64,000 nucleotides of DNA from contig SUVQ01000004.1 in NCBI GenBank assembly GCA_015061905.1, forward strand, positions 62,001 to 126,000. Reading direction: 5' to 3'. Below the pieces are notes generated by a model. That model had not been told where the DNA came from and did not search any database. It saw nothing but the letters and a program-made list of their open reading frames with translations. This document shows, one piece after another, positions 1 through 8,054 of this stretch (positions are counted from its first letter, which is position 1; each line of letters opens with the position of its first letter). This stretch comes from Verrucomicrobiota bacterium (lineage in GTDB: Bacteria; Verrucomicrobiota; Verrucomicrobiia; Opitutales; UBA953). The position numbers and the translations under genes are program-made.

Positions 1-56
1 TTAAAAACTTTTTCAAATAATCCGGTATTTTTTGAAAATAAAAAAGCGCACAAAAG

Positions 57-530
57 CTAAATTGAGAGCTGAATGATTTCCGCCGAGCGCGCCTTGTTGT
101 AAATCGTGAGAATGCCTACGCTGACGGGAAGGCTGAAGCGGCGGGGTCCTGCCGAACCGGGATTCATGACGAGAACGTTTTCCCGCCAAAAAATTCGCGG
201 TGCGTGCGTGTGCCCGGAAACGAGAACATTCGTGCCGTGCGGCACAATATTAAATTCCTCCAAATGTCCGTGGTGCATGAAAATTTCCGCCGAGGCGAGG
301 CTGATTGTTTCGCAGACCGGAAGTTTCCGGCATTCGGGGGAAACGTCCGTGTTCCCGCGCACGGCGGTTACGGGCGCAATTTTTGAAAGTTGATGCAAAA
401 CGGCGATGTCGCCCACATCTCCGGCGTGTAAAATGTGATCGACGTTTTTGAAAACTTCCGAAATTTCGGGACGCAGTAAGCCGTGCGTGTCCGAAATGAT
501 GCCGATACGAAGCGGTGCGCCGAGATTCAT
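57..530 (-). CDS. YfcE/MJ0936-family metallophosphodiesterase
   Basis: A 157-residue calcineurin-like phosphoesterase of the small YfcE/MJ0936 type. Metal-binding motifs are in the usual order: GIISDTHG near residue 10, HAGDVGD near 36, GNTD near 59, HGH near 87 and SGHTHAPR near 105. Family members hydrolyse phosphodiesters with bound divalent metals; the physiological substrate is generally unknown, so none is assigned. Length is normal for the family. It starts about 21 nt after the last stop of the dnaX frames on the same strand and probably shares that transcript. No Shine-Dalgarno sequence precedes the ATG. Confidence 0.9.
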   Translation of the reverse strand: MNLGAPLRIGIISDTHGLLRPEISEVFKNVDHILHAGDVGDIAVLHQLSKIAPVTAVRGNTDVSPECRKLPVCETISLASAEIFMHHGHLEEFNIVPHGTNVLVSGHTHAPRIFWRENVLVMNPGSAGPRRFSLPVSVGILTIYNKARSAEIIQLSI

Positions 531-551
531 GGGAAGCGGAGAGGTTGGCGG

Positions 552-1037
552 TTAATCTTCGGGGGCGGAATCGTCCGCTTCTTCTTGCGGCAAATCAGCG
601 GAATCTGTTGCAACGATTTCGCCGTGCGAAGAGAAAATGCGGGCGTCCTCCGCCGGAACGAGTCGCGAAAAACGTGTTTGGAAGCGGTCGGCAAGATAGT
701 CCCGAAGGGACGCGGGAACGTTTGCTTCGGCGTTTTTTATTTTTTCCGCATCGGGGCGAAGCGCGCGTTTGGGCGGCTCGGGTTCGATTTCTTCGGATTT
801 CGCCGGAGCGACGGAGGCTTCGTCGAAATTGGCGTAGCGGCTTAGAAAATCGTCGTCCGGAGTTGCCGTCGGTGCGAGCGGCTTTGTTTCCGCAACGATT
901 TTTGCCGAATTTTCCTCTCGGGGATTAACGGTCTTCGCGGGAACGCGGTTCGGGTTTAATTTTTTTTCTGCCGGGACAAAATGCGCTTGGGCTTGGGCGG
1001 CAACTTCTTCGAGTGCCGCTTCGCATTTTGCCGTCAA
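552..1037 (-). CDS. dnaX: DnaX tau-specific C-terminal extension, entered by slippage at A10
   Basis: This frame begins directly after the dnaX stop codon and has only a weak TTG as a possible independent start. It encodes about 161 residues: an Ala/Pro/Glu-rich linker, then a more ordered segment (SLRDYLADRFQTRFSRL) and an acidic tail. This fits the flexible linker and helicase/alpha-binding end of the tau clamp-loader subunit. If one A of the A10 run (1042-1051) is dropped, or two are gained, the upstream dnaX frame runs into this one and ends at 552, giving a protein of about 541 residues. I infer it is a tau extension rather than a free gene. A sequencing error in the A run would look the same. 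Confidence 0.65.
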   Translation of the reverse strand: MTAKCEAALEEVAAQAQAHFVPAEKKLNPNRVPAKTVNPREENSAKIVAETKPLAPTATPDDDFLSRYANFDEASVAPAKSEEIEPEPPKRALRPDAEKIKNAEANVPASLRDYLADRFQTRFSRLVPAEDARIFSSHGEIVATDSADLPQEEADDSAPED

Positions 1038-1038
1038 A

Positions 1039-2178
1039 TTATTTTTTTTTTGCTTCGCCGGCGGGAACGGAATCGGCGAGTGCGGAAATTTCTTTGATGA
1101 GAGCGTCTATCGCGCGTGTTCGACTTTGTTCGACGGCTTTCAGAAGCGTAACTTCAAAATTTGCGCGCTCGCTCAGTCCGAATTTTATGCCGCCTTCTCC
1201 GGCGTTGAGCGCGTCGAGCATTCGCAGGAGCTGTTCCGTGCGCATGGCGGTGCCGAGCAGGGAGGTTTTCCCGTTCCCGCGGATGGAATCCAGTAGGGCT
1301 TCGCGAATATATGCTTGCGTGTGGGCGAGAACGCGTAGCAGGTCGCGACCTTCTTCGACAAATTTATCGGCGGCGGAAATAACTTCCGCGTAGTCGGCGC
1401 GCGCCATCGCGGCGGCAAGATTTTCGATTTCGTGTTTGGAGGCGAGCCCGTAAATATCGGAAACATCGCGCTCGGTAATTTTTTTTCCGCAGAACGAAAT
1501 GACCTGGTCGAGAATGGATTGCGAATCCCGCATCCCGCCGTTGGCGAGGCGGGCGATGGCGATGAGCGCGTCGTGGTCGGCTTCCACGCCGTCATTTTCC
1601 GTAATTTGGCGCAGACGGGCGGCGATTTTTTCTTCGGGAATCGGCTGAAATTCGAAGCGCTGGCAGCGCGACGTGATGGTGTCCAAAACTTTATCGGATT
1701 CCGTCGTCGCAAAAATAAATTTAACAAATTCCGGCGGTTCTTCGATGACTTTGAGCAGGGCGTTGAACGCGTCTTTGGAAAGCTGGTGAACTTCGTCGAT
1801 GATGTAAATTTTGTAGCGGCATTGCATCGGCGGGTAGTAGCATTCTTCGCGAATTTGCTTGGCATCGTCTACGCTACGGTTGGTCGCCGCGTCAATTTCC
1901 GTCACGTCCGGGCAGGAACCGTCGACGATTGCGCGGCAGATGGGATCGTCTTCCGGCGGGTTTACGCAAGGCCCGTTGGTGCAATTGAGCGCTTTGGCGA
2001 AGATGCGCGCCGTCGTCGTTTTTCCGGTGCCCCGGGGACCGACAAAAAGGTAGGCGTGCCCGATGCGGCCGCTTTCAATCGCGTTTTTCAATGTGCGGAC
2101 AATGTGTTCCTGTCCGACCATTTCGTCAAACTGCTGAGGGCGCCAGCGCCGTGCGATAACTTGAAAGCCTTCTGCCAT
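1039..2178 (-). CDS. dnaX: DNA polymerase III gamma subunit (DnaX, short form)
   Basis: Clamp-loader ATPase of DNA polymerase III, 379 residues from the ATG at 2178. This start gives the family opening [17 protein letters not shown]; an upstream start adds 15 unlikely residues. Walker A GPRGTGKT lies at 47-54. The four-cysteine zinc module follows (about C66, C71, C81, C89), then the DEVH box in [18 protein letters not shown] and the arginine-finger region TTESDKV/TSRCQRF. The frame ends in three Lys codons inside an A10 run followed at once by TAA. This is the right place for a gamma-type product, with tau made by slippage into the downstream frame. No Shine-Dalgarno is visible. Confidence 0.95.
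   Translation of the reverse strand: MAEGFQVIARRWRPQQFDEMVGQEHIVRTLKNAIESGRIGHAYLFVGPRGTGKTTTARIFAKALNCTNGPCVNPPEDDPICRAIVDGSCPDVTEIDAATNRSVDDAKQIREECYYPPMQCRYKIYIIDEVHQLSKDAFNALLKVIEEPPEFVKFIFATTESDKVLDTITSRCQRFEFQPIPEEKIAARLRQITENDGVEADHDALIAIARLANGGMRDSQSILDQVISFCGKKITERDVSDIYGLASKHEIENLAAAMARADYAEVISAADKFVEEGRDLLRVLAHTQAYIREALLDSIRGNGKTSLLGTAMRTEQLLRMLDALNAGEGGIKFGLSERANFEVTLLKAVEQSRTRAIDALIKEISALADSVPAGEAKKK
1042..1051 (-). other. Homopolymeric A10 slippery tract at the end of the dnaX zero frame
   Basis: On the minus strand the coding sequence reads GCA AAA AAA AAA TAA. A -1 slip here gives only a few codons before TGA. Loss of one A (or gain of two) opens the 552-1037 frame. This matches the transcriptional-slippage type of dnaX signal known from the A9 run of Thermus thermophilus better than the -1 ribosomal slip of E. 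coli. Confidence 0.65.
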
Positions 2179-2263
2179 ACGGGAACGCAATGAAACACAC
2201 ATTCGCGCCGTTTGGCAATCCACTAAGCGACGGCGGCGCGGGAAAAAAGCGTGTGAATTTAGA

Positions 2264-2300
2264 CAAAAAAACGCGGGAACGTTTGCGTGCGTTCCCGCGT
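2264..2300 (-). terminator. Rho-independent terminator of purD
   Basis: Arms ACGCGGGAACG (2271-2281) and CGTTCCCGCGT (2290-2300) pair perfectly around an 8-nt loop. On the minus strand the stem is followed by a run of T (complement of 2264-2270). Both arms are copies of the window-wide GCGGGAACG word. Confidence 0.85.
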
Positions 2301-2325
2301 TGATTCGGAGTCGGGCGAAAGAAAA

Positions 2326-3624
2326 TTATTTCGCCGAATCGCGTTTGAGTTGGCGTGCGCCGATGTCGCGACGATAGTGCATGCCTTCAAAATGAATTTG
2401 GGAAACCAATTCGTAAGCGCGTGCCGCCGCTTCGGAGAGATTTTCGCCGCGCGCCGTAACGCCGAGCACGCGCCCGCCGGCGGTCGTAATTGTTCCGTTG
2501 TCCTCGCGCACGGTGCCGGAGTGGATAATTCCCGTTCCGGCGGGAATACGGGTCGGCAAGGAAATCACATCTCCCTTGCGCGGCGTTCCCGGATAGCCTT
2601 CCGCCGCGAGCACGACGATGATGTTGCTTCCTTTGTGAAATTCGACGACTGTCGGATCAAGCGTTCCCGTCGCACAGGCATACATCACCTCCACCGGATC
2701 CGTTTTCAGAAGCGGCAAAAGCACCTGGCATTCCGGATCGCCGAAGCGAACGTTAAATTCGACGACTTTCGGACCTTCCGTCGTAATCATGATTCCGACG
2801 TAAAGTGTGCCGCGGTAGCGGATTCCGTCTTCGACCAAGCCTTTGAGCGTCGGCTCGACAATTTCGGAAACGACTCGCCGTTCAATTTCCGGTGTAACGA
2901 CCGGCGCGGGAGCGTAAGCACCCATGCCGCCGGTGTTCAGCCCGGTGTCGCCTTCTCCCACGCGCTTGTGGTCCTGGCTTGCGGGAAGCATTACGTAGCG
3001 ATCTTCGCAAACCATGAGCATGATGGAGGCTTCTTCGCCTTCCATAAATTCTTCGATGAGAATTTCGCTGCCGCTTTTGCCGAAACAGCCGGAATCGAGC
3101 ATGTCGTAAACCGCCGTGCAGGCTTGGTCAAAATCTTCCGCGATAATTACGCCTTTGCCGGACGCTAAGCCGTCGGCTTTGATGACAATCGGAAATTTTT
3201 GCGAGGAAAGATATTCCACGGCTTCTTCCGAGGACGTGAAACGTTTACCGGTCGCCGTCGGAATATTGTGTCGGACAAGAAATTCTTTGGTGAAGTTTTT
3301 GCTCGCTTCGAGTTTCGCTCCGGCTTTGACGGGACCGTAAGCGGGAATGCCTGCCGCTTCAAGCGCATCAACTACACCGACGGAAAGCGGAACTTCCGGA
3401 CCGATGATGACAAAGTTGGCGTCGAGCTTTTTTGCGAGCGCAACAATTGCCGCCGAATCCGAGACATTTAGCGGATAGCAAACAGCTTCCTGCTCCATGC
3501 CGCCGTTGCCGGGCGCAACGGAGACCGCGGCGACGAGCGGGCTGGCTTTACAGGCTCGGAGAAGCGCATGTTCGCGTCCGCCCGACCCGATGATGAGAAC
3601 TCTAAGGGATTTGTTGGAAACCAT
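2326..3624 (-). CDS. purD: Phosphoribosylamine-glycine ligase (GAR synthetase)
   Basis: Catalyses the second step of de novo purine synthesis: phosphoribosylamine, glycine and ATP to glycinamide ribonucleotide. At 432 residues it has the normal length. The N-terminal signature VLIIGSGGREHAL is present, followed by the ATP-grasp core (IVIKADGLASGKGVIIAED), the acidic metal site around FVVEFNVRFGDPE, and the C-terminal glycine-rich segment TAGGRVLGVTARG. It is a single-gene unit with its own terminator, followed by the dnaX region on the same strand. No other purine gene is nearby. Confidence 0.97.
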   Translation of the reverse strand: MVSNKSLRVLIIGSGGREHALLRACKASPLVAAVSVAPGNGGMEQEAVCYPLNVSDSAAIVALAKKLDANFVIIGPEVPLSVGVVDALEAAGIPAYGPVKAGAKLEASKNFTKEFLVRHNIPTATGKRFTSSEEAVEYLSSQKFPIVIKADGLASGKGVIIAEDFDQACTAVYDMLDSGCFGKSGSEILIEEFMEGEEASIMLMVCEDRYVMLPASQDHKRVGEGDTGLNTGGMGAYAPAPVVTPEIERRVVSEIVEPTLKGLVEDGIRYRGTLYVGIMITTEGPKVVEFNVRFGDPECQVLLPLLKTDPVEVMYACATGTLDPTVVEFHKGSNIIVVLAAEGYPGTPRKGDVISLPTRIPAGTGIIHSGTVREDNGTITTAGGRVLGVTARGENLSEAAARAYELVSQIHFEGMHYRRDIGARQLKRDSAK

Positions 3625-3706
3625 ACAGTGGTTAAATGTGAATAAAAGTGCTTTTTTCTAAGCGAGAAAAAGGAAAACTTATCGCTTCGTAATTATCAAT
3701 TGAAAT

Positions 3707-4282
3707 CTACGCCATCGTTTCTGCGGCAATGCGGGAAGCGGCGGATTTCCCGGCGAGAGCTTCAACGAGAGCGAGCCCGAAATCAAACGCCGTTGCCGGA
3801 CCGCGCGACGTGATCACGTTCCCGTCGAGCTCGACGCGTGCGCAATTTTTCGCGGCGGGAACGGTTTCCCAAGCGCAGGAATGGGCGGAGACCCGTTTTC
3901 CGTCGAGAATGCCCGCCGCGTTCAAAATCAGCGGTGCGGCGCAAATGGCGGCGATGAGTTTTCCCTGACGGTTAAATGCGGCGGCGAGGCGTGCGGCGCG
4001 TCCGTCCTTGAGCAAATCGAAGGAGCTTGGTCCGCCGGGAAGCAAAAGCGCATCGAATTTTCCGGCGAGCGTTGCGTAATCGTCGTCCGGCGTTCCCGCG
4101 AGGGTTTCGAAGTTGACGTGGGCTTTTATTTCCAAACCGCTACGCCCGCGAACGAGCAGATTTTCGGAAACGCCGAGCGCGGCAATCGTGAGTCCGATTT
4201 CGGCGCGATTGAGCAAATCAAACGGCGTAACGGCTTCGATTTCTTCAACGCCGTGAGTGATGAGGGCGAGAACGTTTTTCAT
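3707..4282 (-). CDS. DJ-1/PfpI (ThiJ) family protein
   Basis: A 191-residue single-domain DJ-1 superfamily protein. The start is set at MKNVLALITHGVEEIEAV, since the upstream Met adds nine residues outside the fold. The nucleophile elbow is AAICAAP with the reactive cysteine near residue 114, and the conserved acidic residue lies in GVEEIE near 13-16. LLLPGGP near 79-85 is the standard glycine turn. Family members act as glyoxalase/deglycase-like or redox-sensing proteins; the specific role cannot be read from sequence. It starts 7 nt after a small lipoprotein gene on the same strand, so the two probably form one operon. Confidence 0.9.
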   Translation of the reverse strand: MKNVLALITHGVEEIEAVTPFDLLNRAEIGLTIAALGVSENLLVRGRSGLEIKAHVNFETLAGTPDDDYATLAGKFDALLLPGGPSSFDLLKDGRAARLAAAFNRQGKLIAAICAAPLILNAAGILDGKRVSAHSCAWETVPAAKNCARVELDGNVITSRGPATAFDFGLALVEALAGKSAASRIAAETMA

Positions 4283-4289
4283 GAGAAAT

Positions 4290-4508
4290 TCAGTTGATGG
4301 TTTTGGCATCTTCAGGCAACTCTTTTACCAGCCCGAGCTCCCGGATTTCGTCTGCGGAAAGGCGGGAATAAGTGTCGTGGCGGGAATAAGTTTCCGTTTG
4401 CGGGTTTTTTCGCCAGTAGGTGTGTGTGGCGGGCGTTCCCGCGCAACCGGAAAGCGCGATTGACGCAAGCACGACAAACGAAAGGGCGAGTGCGGATTTT
4501 TTCTTCAT
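4290..4508 (-). CDS. Small lipoprotein, unknown function
   Basis: A 72-residue precursor with a basic start (MKKK), a hydrophobic core and the lipobox LSGC, giving a lipidated Cys near residue 22 and a mature peptide of about 50 residues. The mature part is polar, with YSRHDTYSR and a C-terminal acidic helix. No family is recognised. It lies directly upstream of the DJ-1 gene (7-nt gap) and is divergent from the PEP-CTERM metalloprotease. Confidence 0.7.
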   Translation of the reverse strand: MKKKSALALSFVVLASIALSGCAGTPATHTYWRKNPQTETYSRHDTYSRLSADEIRELGLVKELPEDAKTIN

Positions 4509-4614
4509 CGGGAAAAAATTTTGCCTGCGCTCCTGCGGGAACGCAAAATGAAAAAGTAGCGAAACAATTTTGTAATTGAAGTTTACCGTTTTGGTGGTTT
4601 TAAATGCGAAGATT

Positions 4615-5724
4615 ATGATTTACGCAAAAAATTACGCTCGCGTTGCCGTCGGCGCGTTTTTCTTTTCCGCCGCTTCGGCTTTTGCCGCCGTCGAAACCGC
4701 GACCTACGGAAATTTCGAAGTAACTTACTACGGGAACGGTGATGTTTTTAATTCGTCTTATTACGTGAAAAGTGATTCTACAAACGAGAAATATTCCGGA
4801 GCAAAAGATTGGACGGAAGAAATGAAATCAAGCGTAGCGCGTTCCATGAATTATTGGAACAGCGTCGTTACGACCAATGCGACGGAAAAAGTAAAAGTCG
4901 CTTTCATTTGGGAAGATCTCGGGGCGGGAACGCTGGGCGGAGCAACCGACGTTTGGTATTTTGATTCCGCCTCGGGCATCACGCTCTCCGGAGCAGAAGC
5001 CGCGCTACGCGGGAACGGAACTTCATATTCCGGATACTTCGGGCTTTCCGGCTCGGAAAAAAGTGCCTTCGTTCTTCTTTCCAAAGATGCAAATTTCTAT
5101 TTCGGTGAATCCGAGAAAGAAATCAAATCGGAACAATATGATTTCCAAAGCGTGCTGACGCATGAAATCGGACACATTATGGGATTTAACACGCTTTGCA
5201 CGAGCACCGGCTGGAGCAATAAATGGCAATTCAACTCAACCTCCGGAAAAACGGAAATTTTCACCGGCGTAACAACATTCGATACATTGATTGTCGCGGA
5301 AAATACCTCGGGAACATTTGATGAAGTTTTAACCCAAACGGTTTCTTCCGTTTTCCCTAATATCAAAGAATATGAAACCGGCGACAATTACGCTCCCGGG
5401 AAAGAATATTTTCTGAAAACCGGAGAAGGAGAAAACGGAGACTTGGAGCTTTCAACGCTGAAAATCTATAATCCCGACGAGTATTCTGCCGGATCCTCGA
5501 TGGCACACGTCGAATACGCAGACGGCGACGGGAACGGGAAAGACGAGCCGCTGATGTCTTATGCCATAGCAAACGGAAAAATTCGTCGCGAACTCAATGC
5601 GGACGAACTGGATTTGATGCGCGCGATGGGCTGGAGCGTGGCAATTCCCGAACCCTCCGCGTTCAGCTTGCTTGCGGGAACGCTCACTCTCGTGTTCGTC
5701 GCAGTTCGCCGCCGCCGGAAATAG
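4615..5724 (+). CDS. Secreted PEP-CTERM-anchored metalloprotease-like protein
   Basis: A 369-residue exported protein from the ATG at 4615; a TTG at 4576 would put 13 residues before the signal peptide. Residues 1-24 form a signal peptide ending SAFA. The zinc motif HEIGHIMGF is at 183-191. The third metzincin ligand position (193) is Thr rather than His/Asp. LMSYA followed by LMRAMGW resembles the Met-turn and final helix of PEP-CTERM-associated metalloproteases. The C-terminus is an exosortase-type signal: IPEPSAF, a hydrophobic stretch, then RRRRK. Family placement rests on the HExxH motif and overall layout; activity is inferred. Confidence 0.8.
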   Translation: MIYAKNYARVAVGAFFFSAASAFAAVETATYGNFEVTYYGNGDVFNSSYYVKSDSTNEKYSGAKDWTEEMKSSVARSMNYWNSVVTTNATEKVKVAFIWEDLGAGTLGGATDVWYFDSASGITLSGAEAALRGNGTSYSGYFGLSGSEKSAFVLLSKDANFYFGESEKEIKSEQYDFQSVLTHEIGHIMGFNTLCTSTGWSNKWQFNSTSGKTEIFTGVTTFDTLIVAENTSGTFDEVLTQTVSSVFPNIKEYETGDNYAPGKEYFLKTGEGENGDLELSTLKIYNPDEYSAGSSMAHVEYADGDGNGKDEPLMSYAIANGKIRRELNADELDLMRAMGWSVAIPEPSAFSLLAGTLTLVFVAVRRRRK

Positions 5725-6200
5725 ATTATAGATTAAAGAAAAACGCCCGTTGTTGTTCTTTTCGTGTAAGTCTTTTGGCGGACGGTAGCGTTGCGGAGCA
5801 ATGGAACGTTGATTTTCTCCGCCCCCTTACAGGTTGCGAAATGGGGTTGTCCGTTTAGCAGGGCGGCACGTCGCTTCGTTTGTTTGCCCTACGCTAAATT
5901 CCTGTGCCCCTTCGGGGCGTGTTTTTACTCGAAAATAGGGTAGATGTCTCGGTCGTTTTTTCTTTAAAAAGTAAAAACACGCGCTGAAAGCGCAGGAAGA
6001 GTTCAGCACAGGGCAAGGCGTAAGCCGCCGCCCTGTGTGTCGGATTGTAAATACCGCGCCGCGACGGGAACGCATTCGCTCTCCGGCGTTCCCGCGGCGC
6101 AATGGAGCGAGAATGTTTTAATCTCAAAGTAAAAACTCTGTGGTTTTATGTCTCCGTGAGAGTTACTTAAAAATTTTTGCACCTTCGCGGATTTGTGCAA
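5725..6200. repeat. Gene-free structured spacer with several inverted repeats
   Basis: No credible gene lies here; short frames have no family features. Visible structures are a 13-bp perfect inverted repeat GCGTGTTTTTACT (5917-5929) with AGTAAAAACACGC (5970-5982), small hairpins GCCCC-TTC-GGGGC (about 5906-5918) and GCGCT-GAA-AGCGC (5981-5993), and CACAGGGC (6007-6014) with GCCCTGTG (6030-6037) enclosing GGCG/CGCC. The nested palindromes look like a dispersed noncoding repeat or a structured RNA. This cannot be settled from one copy. Confidence 0.5.
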
Positions 6201-6202
6201 AA

Positions 6203-6250
6203 AAAAGCGTTCCCGCTTAAAATCGACTTTTGTCGCGCGGGAACGCTTTT
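6203..6250 (-). terminator. Hairpin with GCGTTCCCGC arms downstream of lysS
   Basis: AAAAGCGTTCCCGC (6203-6216) pairs with GCGGGAACGCTTTT (6237-6250) around a 20-nt loop, with A/T tracts on both sides so it can terminate either strand. The loop TTAAAATCGACTTTTGTCGC resembles the loops of the hairpins at 29067-29105 and 38641-38679 (read on the opposite strand), so it is also a member of a dispersed hairpin repeat. Confidence 0.8.
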
Positions 6251-6251
6251 C

Positions 6252-6279
6252 TTTAATCTTTAACCTTTAATCTCTAATC
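6252..6279. repeat. Degenerate heptanucleotide tandem repeat
   Basis: Four consecutive 7-mers TTTAATC, TTTAACC, TTTAATC and TCTAATC lie between the hairpin and the lysS stop. The same family recurs at 19891-19924 and, in reverse complement, at 7953-7987. Confidence 0.75.
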
Positions 6280-6284
6280 TCTCT

Positions 6285-7922
6285 TCACGCTTCTTTCTTC
6301 TGCGGACCGGAAACGTAGTCCGGCTTAAGCGTCGGGAAGAGAATCGTTTCGCGGATGTTTGCGCAACCCGTAAGCAACATGCAGAGGCGGTCGATGCCGA
6401 CGCCCATTCCGCCCGCCGGCGGCATGCCGTGTTCCATCGCGACAAGGAAGTCTTGGTCGATTTTTTGTTGCTCTTCGCCGGCTTGAAGTTCGAACATCGT
6501 GCGCTGTGTAATCGGATCGTTTTGCTCGGAATAAGCGGGCGCGATTTCCTGTCCGTTGATGCAAAGCTCGAAAACGTCGATGACGCTCGGATCCTTTTCG
6601 TTGATTTTCGCGAGCGGGCAAAGTTCCTTCATGATGTGCGTGACGAAGGTCGGCTGAATCAGATTCGGCTCGATGAGCTTGCCGTAAACTTCGTTCGTAA
6701 CTTCGTAATCTTCCCAGTCTTCGCGCGGATCCGGCACCATGAGGTCTTTGTTCTTGAGCTCTTCGCCGCGGGCTTCGGCTTCCGCCTTGGCTTGGGCGCG
6801 AATTTCGTCCGCCATGCGGCGGCATTCGGCGATTTTTTCCGCCTTGGAAAGTTCGAACCAGCCGGCGCGGCCGGTGCGTTCCCGCACGAGGTCTTTATAG
6901 TCGGCAACGCGCCATTCGCCGCCGAGCTCGATGACTTGCCCGTCGTAGCGCGTGATCGTCGTCGTGCCGATAACGGTTTTGCAAAGGTGCTGAATGAGTT
7001 CGCGGATGAGCGTCATCATGCCTTCGTAATCGGAATACGCCTGATAGATTTCCATCATCGTAAATTCCGGATTGTGGCGGCGGTCGATGCCTTCGTTGCG
7101 GAAGACGCGACCGATTTCGAAAACGCGTTCGATCCCACCGACGAGGCAGCGTTTCAGGTGAAGTTCGAGCGCAATGCGCAGGAAAAATTCGCAGTCGAGC
7201 GCGTTAAAATGCGTGATGAACGGGCGAGCCGCCGCGCCGCCGGCAATCGGGTGCAAGGAAGGAGTTTCGACTTCGACGAAATCGCGTTGCCAGAGGAATT
7301 TGCGGATTTCGGCGATGATTTGCGAGCGTTGCAGGAGACGTTTTTTCGAATCCGCGTTCGCAATGAGGTCGAGGTAACGCTGGCGGGAAACCTGTTCTTC
7401 GTCCGTGATGCCGTGCCATTTTTCCGGAAGCGGGCGAAGCGCCTTGGCGACGAGTTCGTAGGCGCGGGCACGCACGGTAACTTCTCCGGTTTTCGTAACA
7501 AAAAGCTCGCCGCGAACGCCGACAAAGTCGCCGATGTCGACCATTTTTTTGAAATGCTTGTTGTAGCGGTCTTCGCCGAGAATGTCGCGCGTAAGGTAAA
7601 TCTGTTGCACGCCGTCGCGGTCAAGAAGTTTCATGAAGCTCGCTTTGCCCATGATGCGAATGGCGATAACACGCCCGGCGACGGAAACTTCCTCGGTAGA
7701 GGACGGGATTTCGTGAATGTCCGTTCCCGCGGCTTTTGCGGCGTCGATGGCGGGTTGCATGAGGGCAACGCAGTCTTTGGAAGTGTGCGTCTGGTTCCAG
7801 TTCGCGCGGAACGGGTCTTCGCCGGCGGCGCGCAGTTGGTTGAGCTTTTCCATGCGCACGGCAAAAAGGTCGTGCGAAATATCTGCGAGAGAGTTGGCTG
7901 ATTTTTTTTGTTCGTCGCTCAT
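6285..7922 (-). CDS. lysS: Lysyl-tRNA synthetase, class II
   Basis: Charges tRNA-Lys; 545 residues, slightly longer than the usual 490-510. An N-terminal OB-fold anticodon-binding domain (about 60-170: VSVAGRVIAIRIMGKASFMKL) precedes the class II core. Motif 2 is FEIGRVFRNEGIDRRHNPEFT and motif 3 GMGVGIDRLCMLLTG, ending in the typical TILFPTLKP. An insertion of about 40 charged residues (AKAEAEARGEELKNK) lies between motifs 2 and 3. It is transcribed alone, with heptad repeats on both sides of the gene. No T-box or other leader is visible upstream. Confidence 0.97.
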   Translation of the reverse strand: MSDEQKKSANSLADISHDLFAVRMEKLNQLRAAGEDPFRANWNQTHTSKDCVALMQPAIDAAKAAGTDIHEIPSSTEEVSVAGRVIAIRIMGKASFMKLLDRDGVQQIYLTRDILGEDRYNKHFKKMVDIGDFVGVRGELFVTKTGEVTVRARAYELVAKALRPLPEKWHGITDEEQVSRQRYLDLIANADSKKRLLQRSQIIAEIRKFLWQRDFVEVETPSLHPIAGGAAARPFITHFNALDCEFFLRIALELHLKRCLVGGIERVFEIGRVFRNEGIDRRHNPEFTMMEIYQAYSDYEGMMTLIRELIQHLCKTVIGTTTITRYDGQVIELGGEWRVADYKDLVRERTGRAGWFELSKAEKIAECRRMADEIRAQAKAEAEARGEELKNKDLMVPDPREDWEDYEVTNEVYGKLIEPNLIQPTFVTHIMKELCPLAKINEKDPSVIDVFELCINGQEIAPAYSEQNDPITQRTMFELQAGEEQQKIDQDFLVAMEHGMPPAGGMGVGIDRLCMLLTGCANIRETILFPTLKPDYVSGPQKKEA

Positions 7923-7952
7923 GATAACTAAAAATGAAAGCAGAGGAGCTTA

Positions 7953-7987
7953 GAGATTAAAGAGCAAAGCTTAAAGATTAAAGAGAG
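7953..7987. repeat. Degenerate heptanucleotide tandem repeat
   Basis: Five 7-mers GAGATTA, AAGAGCA, AAGCTTA, AAGATTA and AAGAGAG lie just upstream of lysS. They are the reverse-complement orientation of the TTTAATC family at 6252-6279. Confidence 0.65.
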
Positions 7988-7999
7988 CGTATTTTCAAA

Positions 8000-8040
8000 A
8001 AAAACGGCGTTCCCGCGTAAGAGTCGGGAACGCCGTTTTT
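8000..8040 (-). terminator. Rho-independent terminator of the DUF3332-like gene
   Basis: AAAAACGGCGTTCCCG (8000-8015) pairs over 16 bp with CGGGAACGCCGTTTTT (8025-8040), with a loop of about 9 nt. T tracts follow on either strand. The core of both arms is the CGTTCCCG/CGGGAACG word. Confidence 0.9.
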
Positions 8041-8054
8041 GCGAAAGCCGAAGC

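Noticed and set aside
1036-1053. E. coli-type -1 ribosomal frameshift in dnaX
   Set aside because: The -1 frame after the A10 run meets TGA within a few codons; only the frame reached by losing one A or gaining two is open.
5827-6200. Three overlapping minus-strand frames of 65-91 codons
   Set aside because: They cross nested palindromes, have no family features or start signals, and are better read as a structured noncoding repeat.
6429-7901. 490-codon plus-strand frame opposite lysS
   Set aside because: It is antisense to a clear lysyl-tRNA synthetase; its Phe/Arg/Val-rich composition is the complement of lysS codons.
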